Assembly (NCBI RefSeq): GCF_964340395.1
Contig: NC_135565.1
Span: 22,474,209-22,538,208 of the forward strand
Reading direction: 5' to 3'
DNA: 64,000 nucleotides
From: Glandiceps talaboti
Lineage: Eukaryota; Hemichordata; Enteropneusta; Spengelidae
Shown: positions 62,401 to 64,000 of the stretch, piece after piece
Numbering within the stretch: position 1 is the first letter of the stretch
Layout of the letters: each line of letters begins with the position of its first letter
The notes under the pieces: generated by a model
Told to the model about the DNA's origin: nothing
Seen by the model: only the letters and a program-made list of their open reading frames with translations
Databases searched by the model: none
Position numbers and translations under genes: made by a program

Positions 62401-64000
62401 ACAGGTTGTCCTACATCACAATACAAACAAAACTATTTACCACACTGTCCAGGTTGTCCTACATCACTATTCAAACAAAACTATTTACCACACTGTCCAT
62501 GTTGTCCTACGTCACAATACAAACAAAACTATTTACCATACTGTCCAGGTTGTCCTACGTCACTATACAAACAAAACTATTTACCACACTGTCCAGGTTG
62601 TCCTACATCACAATACAAACAAAACTATTTACCACACTGTCCAGGTTGTCCTACATCACAATACAAACAAAACTATTTACCACACTGTCCAGGTTGTCCT
62701 ACATCACAATACAAACAAAACTATTTACCACACTGTACAGGTTGTCCTACATCACAATACAAACAAAACTATTTACCATACTGTCCAGGTTGTCCTACGT
62801 CACTATACAAACAAAACTATTTACCACACTGTCCAGGTTGTCCTACATCACAATACAAACAAAACTATTAACCACACTGTCCAGGTTGTCCTACATCACA
62901 ATACAAACAAAACTATTTACCATACTGTCCAGGTTGTCCTACGTCACTATACAAACAAAACTATTTACCACACTGTCCAGGTTGTCCTACATCACAATAC
63001 AAACAAAACTATTTACCATACTGTCCAGGTTGTCCTACGTCACTATACAAACAAAACTATTTACCACACTGTCCAGGTTGTCCTACATCACAATACAAAC
63101 AAAACTATTTACCACACTGTCCAGGTTGTCCTAAGTCACAATACAAACAAAACTATTTACCACACTGTCCAGGTTGCCCTACATCACAATACAAACAAAA
63201 CTATTTACCATATTGTCCAGGTTGTCCTACATCACACTACAAACAAAACTATTTACCACACTGTCCAGGTTGTCCTCTATTACAATACAAACAAAACTAT
63301 TTACCACACTGTCCATGTTGTCCTACGTCACTATACAAACAAAACTATTTACCACACTGTCCATGTTGTCCTACGTCACTATACAAACAAAACTATTTAC
63401 CATACTGTCCAGGTTGTCCTCTATTACAATACAAACAAAACTATTTACCACACTGTCCAGGTTGTCCTACATCACACTACAAACAAAACTATTTACCACA
63501 CTGTCCAGGTTGTCCTAAGTCACAATACAAACAAAACTATTTACCACACTGTCCAGGTTGCCCTACATCACAATACAAACAAAACTATTTACCATATTGT
63601 CCAGGTTGTCCTACATCACACTACAAACAAAACTATTTACCACACTGTCCAGGTTGTCCTCTATTACAATACAAACAAAACTATTTACCACACTGTCCAT
63701 GTTGTCCTACATCACAATACAAACAAAACTATTTACCACACTGTCCAGGTTGTCCTACATCACAATACAAACAAAACTATTTACCATAATTTCCATGTTG
63801 TCCTACGTCACTATACAAACAAAACTATTTACCATACTGTCCATGTTGTCCTACGTCACTATACAAACAAAACTATTTACCACACTGTCCAGGTTGTCCT
63901 ACGTCACTATACAAACAAAACTATTTACCACACTGTCCATGTTGTCCTACGTCACTATACAAACAAAACTATTTACCACACTGTCCAGGTTGTCCTACGT
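59446..64000 (-). repeat. kringle exon-intron boundary satellite, >90 copies (unit C)
   Basis: A 48-base unit repeats to the end of the window. In minus sense each unit reads TATTGTGATGTAGGACAACC then TGGACAGTGTG, which are the last ten codons of kringle-a (YCDVGQPGQC plus one base). GTAAATAG follows, the kringle-a splice donor, then about nine bases of intron. Variants add CACAAT hexamers or ATTT. Blocks of variants recur (for example near 59.94, 60.62 and 61.37 kb, marked by CACATGTACAATAC), showing higher-order duplication. Very long plus-strand frames across the array arise only because 48 is divisible by three. Confidence 0.96.

Larger units (their letters stand above)
56552..64000. repeat. 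segmental duplicate C (truncated by the window end)
   Basis: Same order as A and B up to the boundary array, which fills the rest of the window. By analogy a kringle-a and kringle-b exon pair should follow beyond 64,000. Confidence 0.85.

Noticed and set aside
59414-63518. Very long plus-strand reading frames (up to 792 codons) of NYLPHCPGCPTSQYKQ-type repeats
   Set aside because: They follow only from a 48-bp unit length without stops on that strand. The array is better explained as amplified kringle exon boundary on the other strand. There is no start context, promoter or unique coding sequence around them.

Overview
This looks like a stretch of a metazoan nuclear genome, most likely a marine invertebrate. 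It is AT-rich and full of introns, tandem repeats and non-LTR retrotransposon relics. It carries phase-1 exons for kringle and LDL-receptor class A domains. There are no bacterial operons, RBSs or RNA genes. I cannot name the species; amphioxus-like, hemichordate, mollusc or brachiopod genomes would all fit.

The main gene is on the minus strand and runs from beyond base 64,000 down to a stop codon at 16,407-16,409. Ten exons are visible, all joined through phase-1 introns, and every junction codon closes cleanly. In transcript order they are kringle-b (54,888-55,148), kringle-a (54,123-54,371), kringle-b (49,314-49,574), kringle-a (48,560-48,808), a kringle missing its last cysteine (41,841-42,098), a kringle (19,639-19,899), two five-cysteine LDLa domains (17,984-18,082 and 17,422-17,529), a glycosylatable Ser/Thr-rich stalk (16,799-17,128), and a final exon with a transmembrane helix and a tail of a few residues (16,407-16,513). 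The predicted product is a single-pass cell-surface protein with a multi-kringle ectodomain; about 725 residues lie in this window.

Layout. 0-9 kb: a degenerate PHD/endonuclease LINE, a possible secreted ORF, a short signal-anchor exon (4.3 kb), DNA-transposon-like and foldback elements, and two head-to-head candidate first exons (8.0-8.7 kb). 9-13.6 kb: a 37-bp satellite split by a 5'-truncated LINE with an open reverse transcriptase frame. 13.8-16.4 kb: 39-bp and 76-bp minisatellites; the 76-bp one lies in the 3' UTR of the kringle gene. 16.4-20 kb: the C-terminal exons, with a 27-bp minisatellite in one intron. 20.1-41.1 kb: one intron filled by a 34-bp satellite of about 600 copies with higher-order duplications. 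41.8-43.9 kb: a kringle exon, a lone satellite monomer and a LINE fragment lacking its RT core. 44.56-64 kb: three tandem segmental duplicates of about 6 kb, each carrying LINE ORF1 relics and a kringle-a/kringle-b exon pair (the third pair lies off the window).

The most unusual structure is a 48-bp tandem repeat built from the exon-intron boundary of the kringle-a exon: the last ten codons plus the 5' splice site. It has 2 extra copies in the first duplicate, 6 in the second and more than 90 in the third. The 34-bp satellite places hundreds of AATAAA hexamers on the sense strand of the same gene, upstream of the exons for the membrane anchor. Together these could affect splice-site choice and the ratio of secreted to membrane-bound product. 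That functional reading is inference; the sequence relationships are directly visible.
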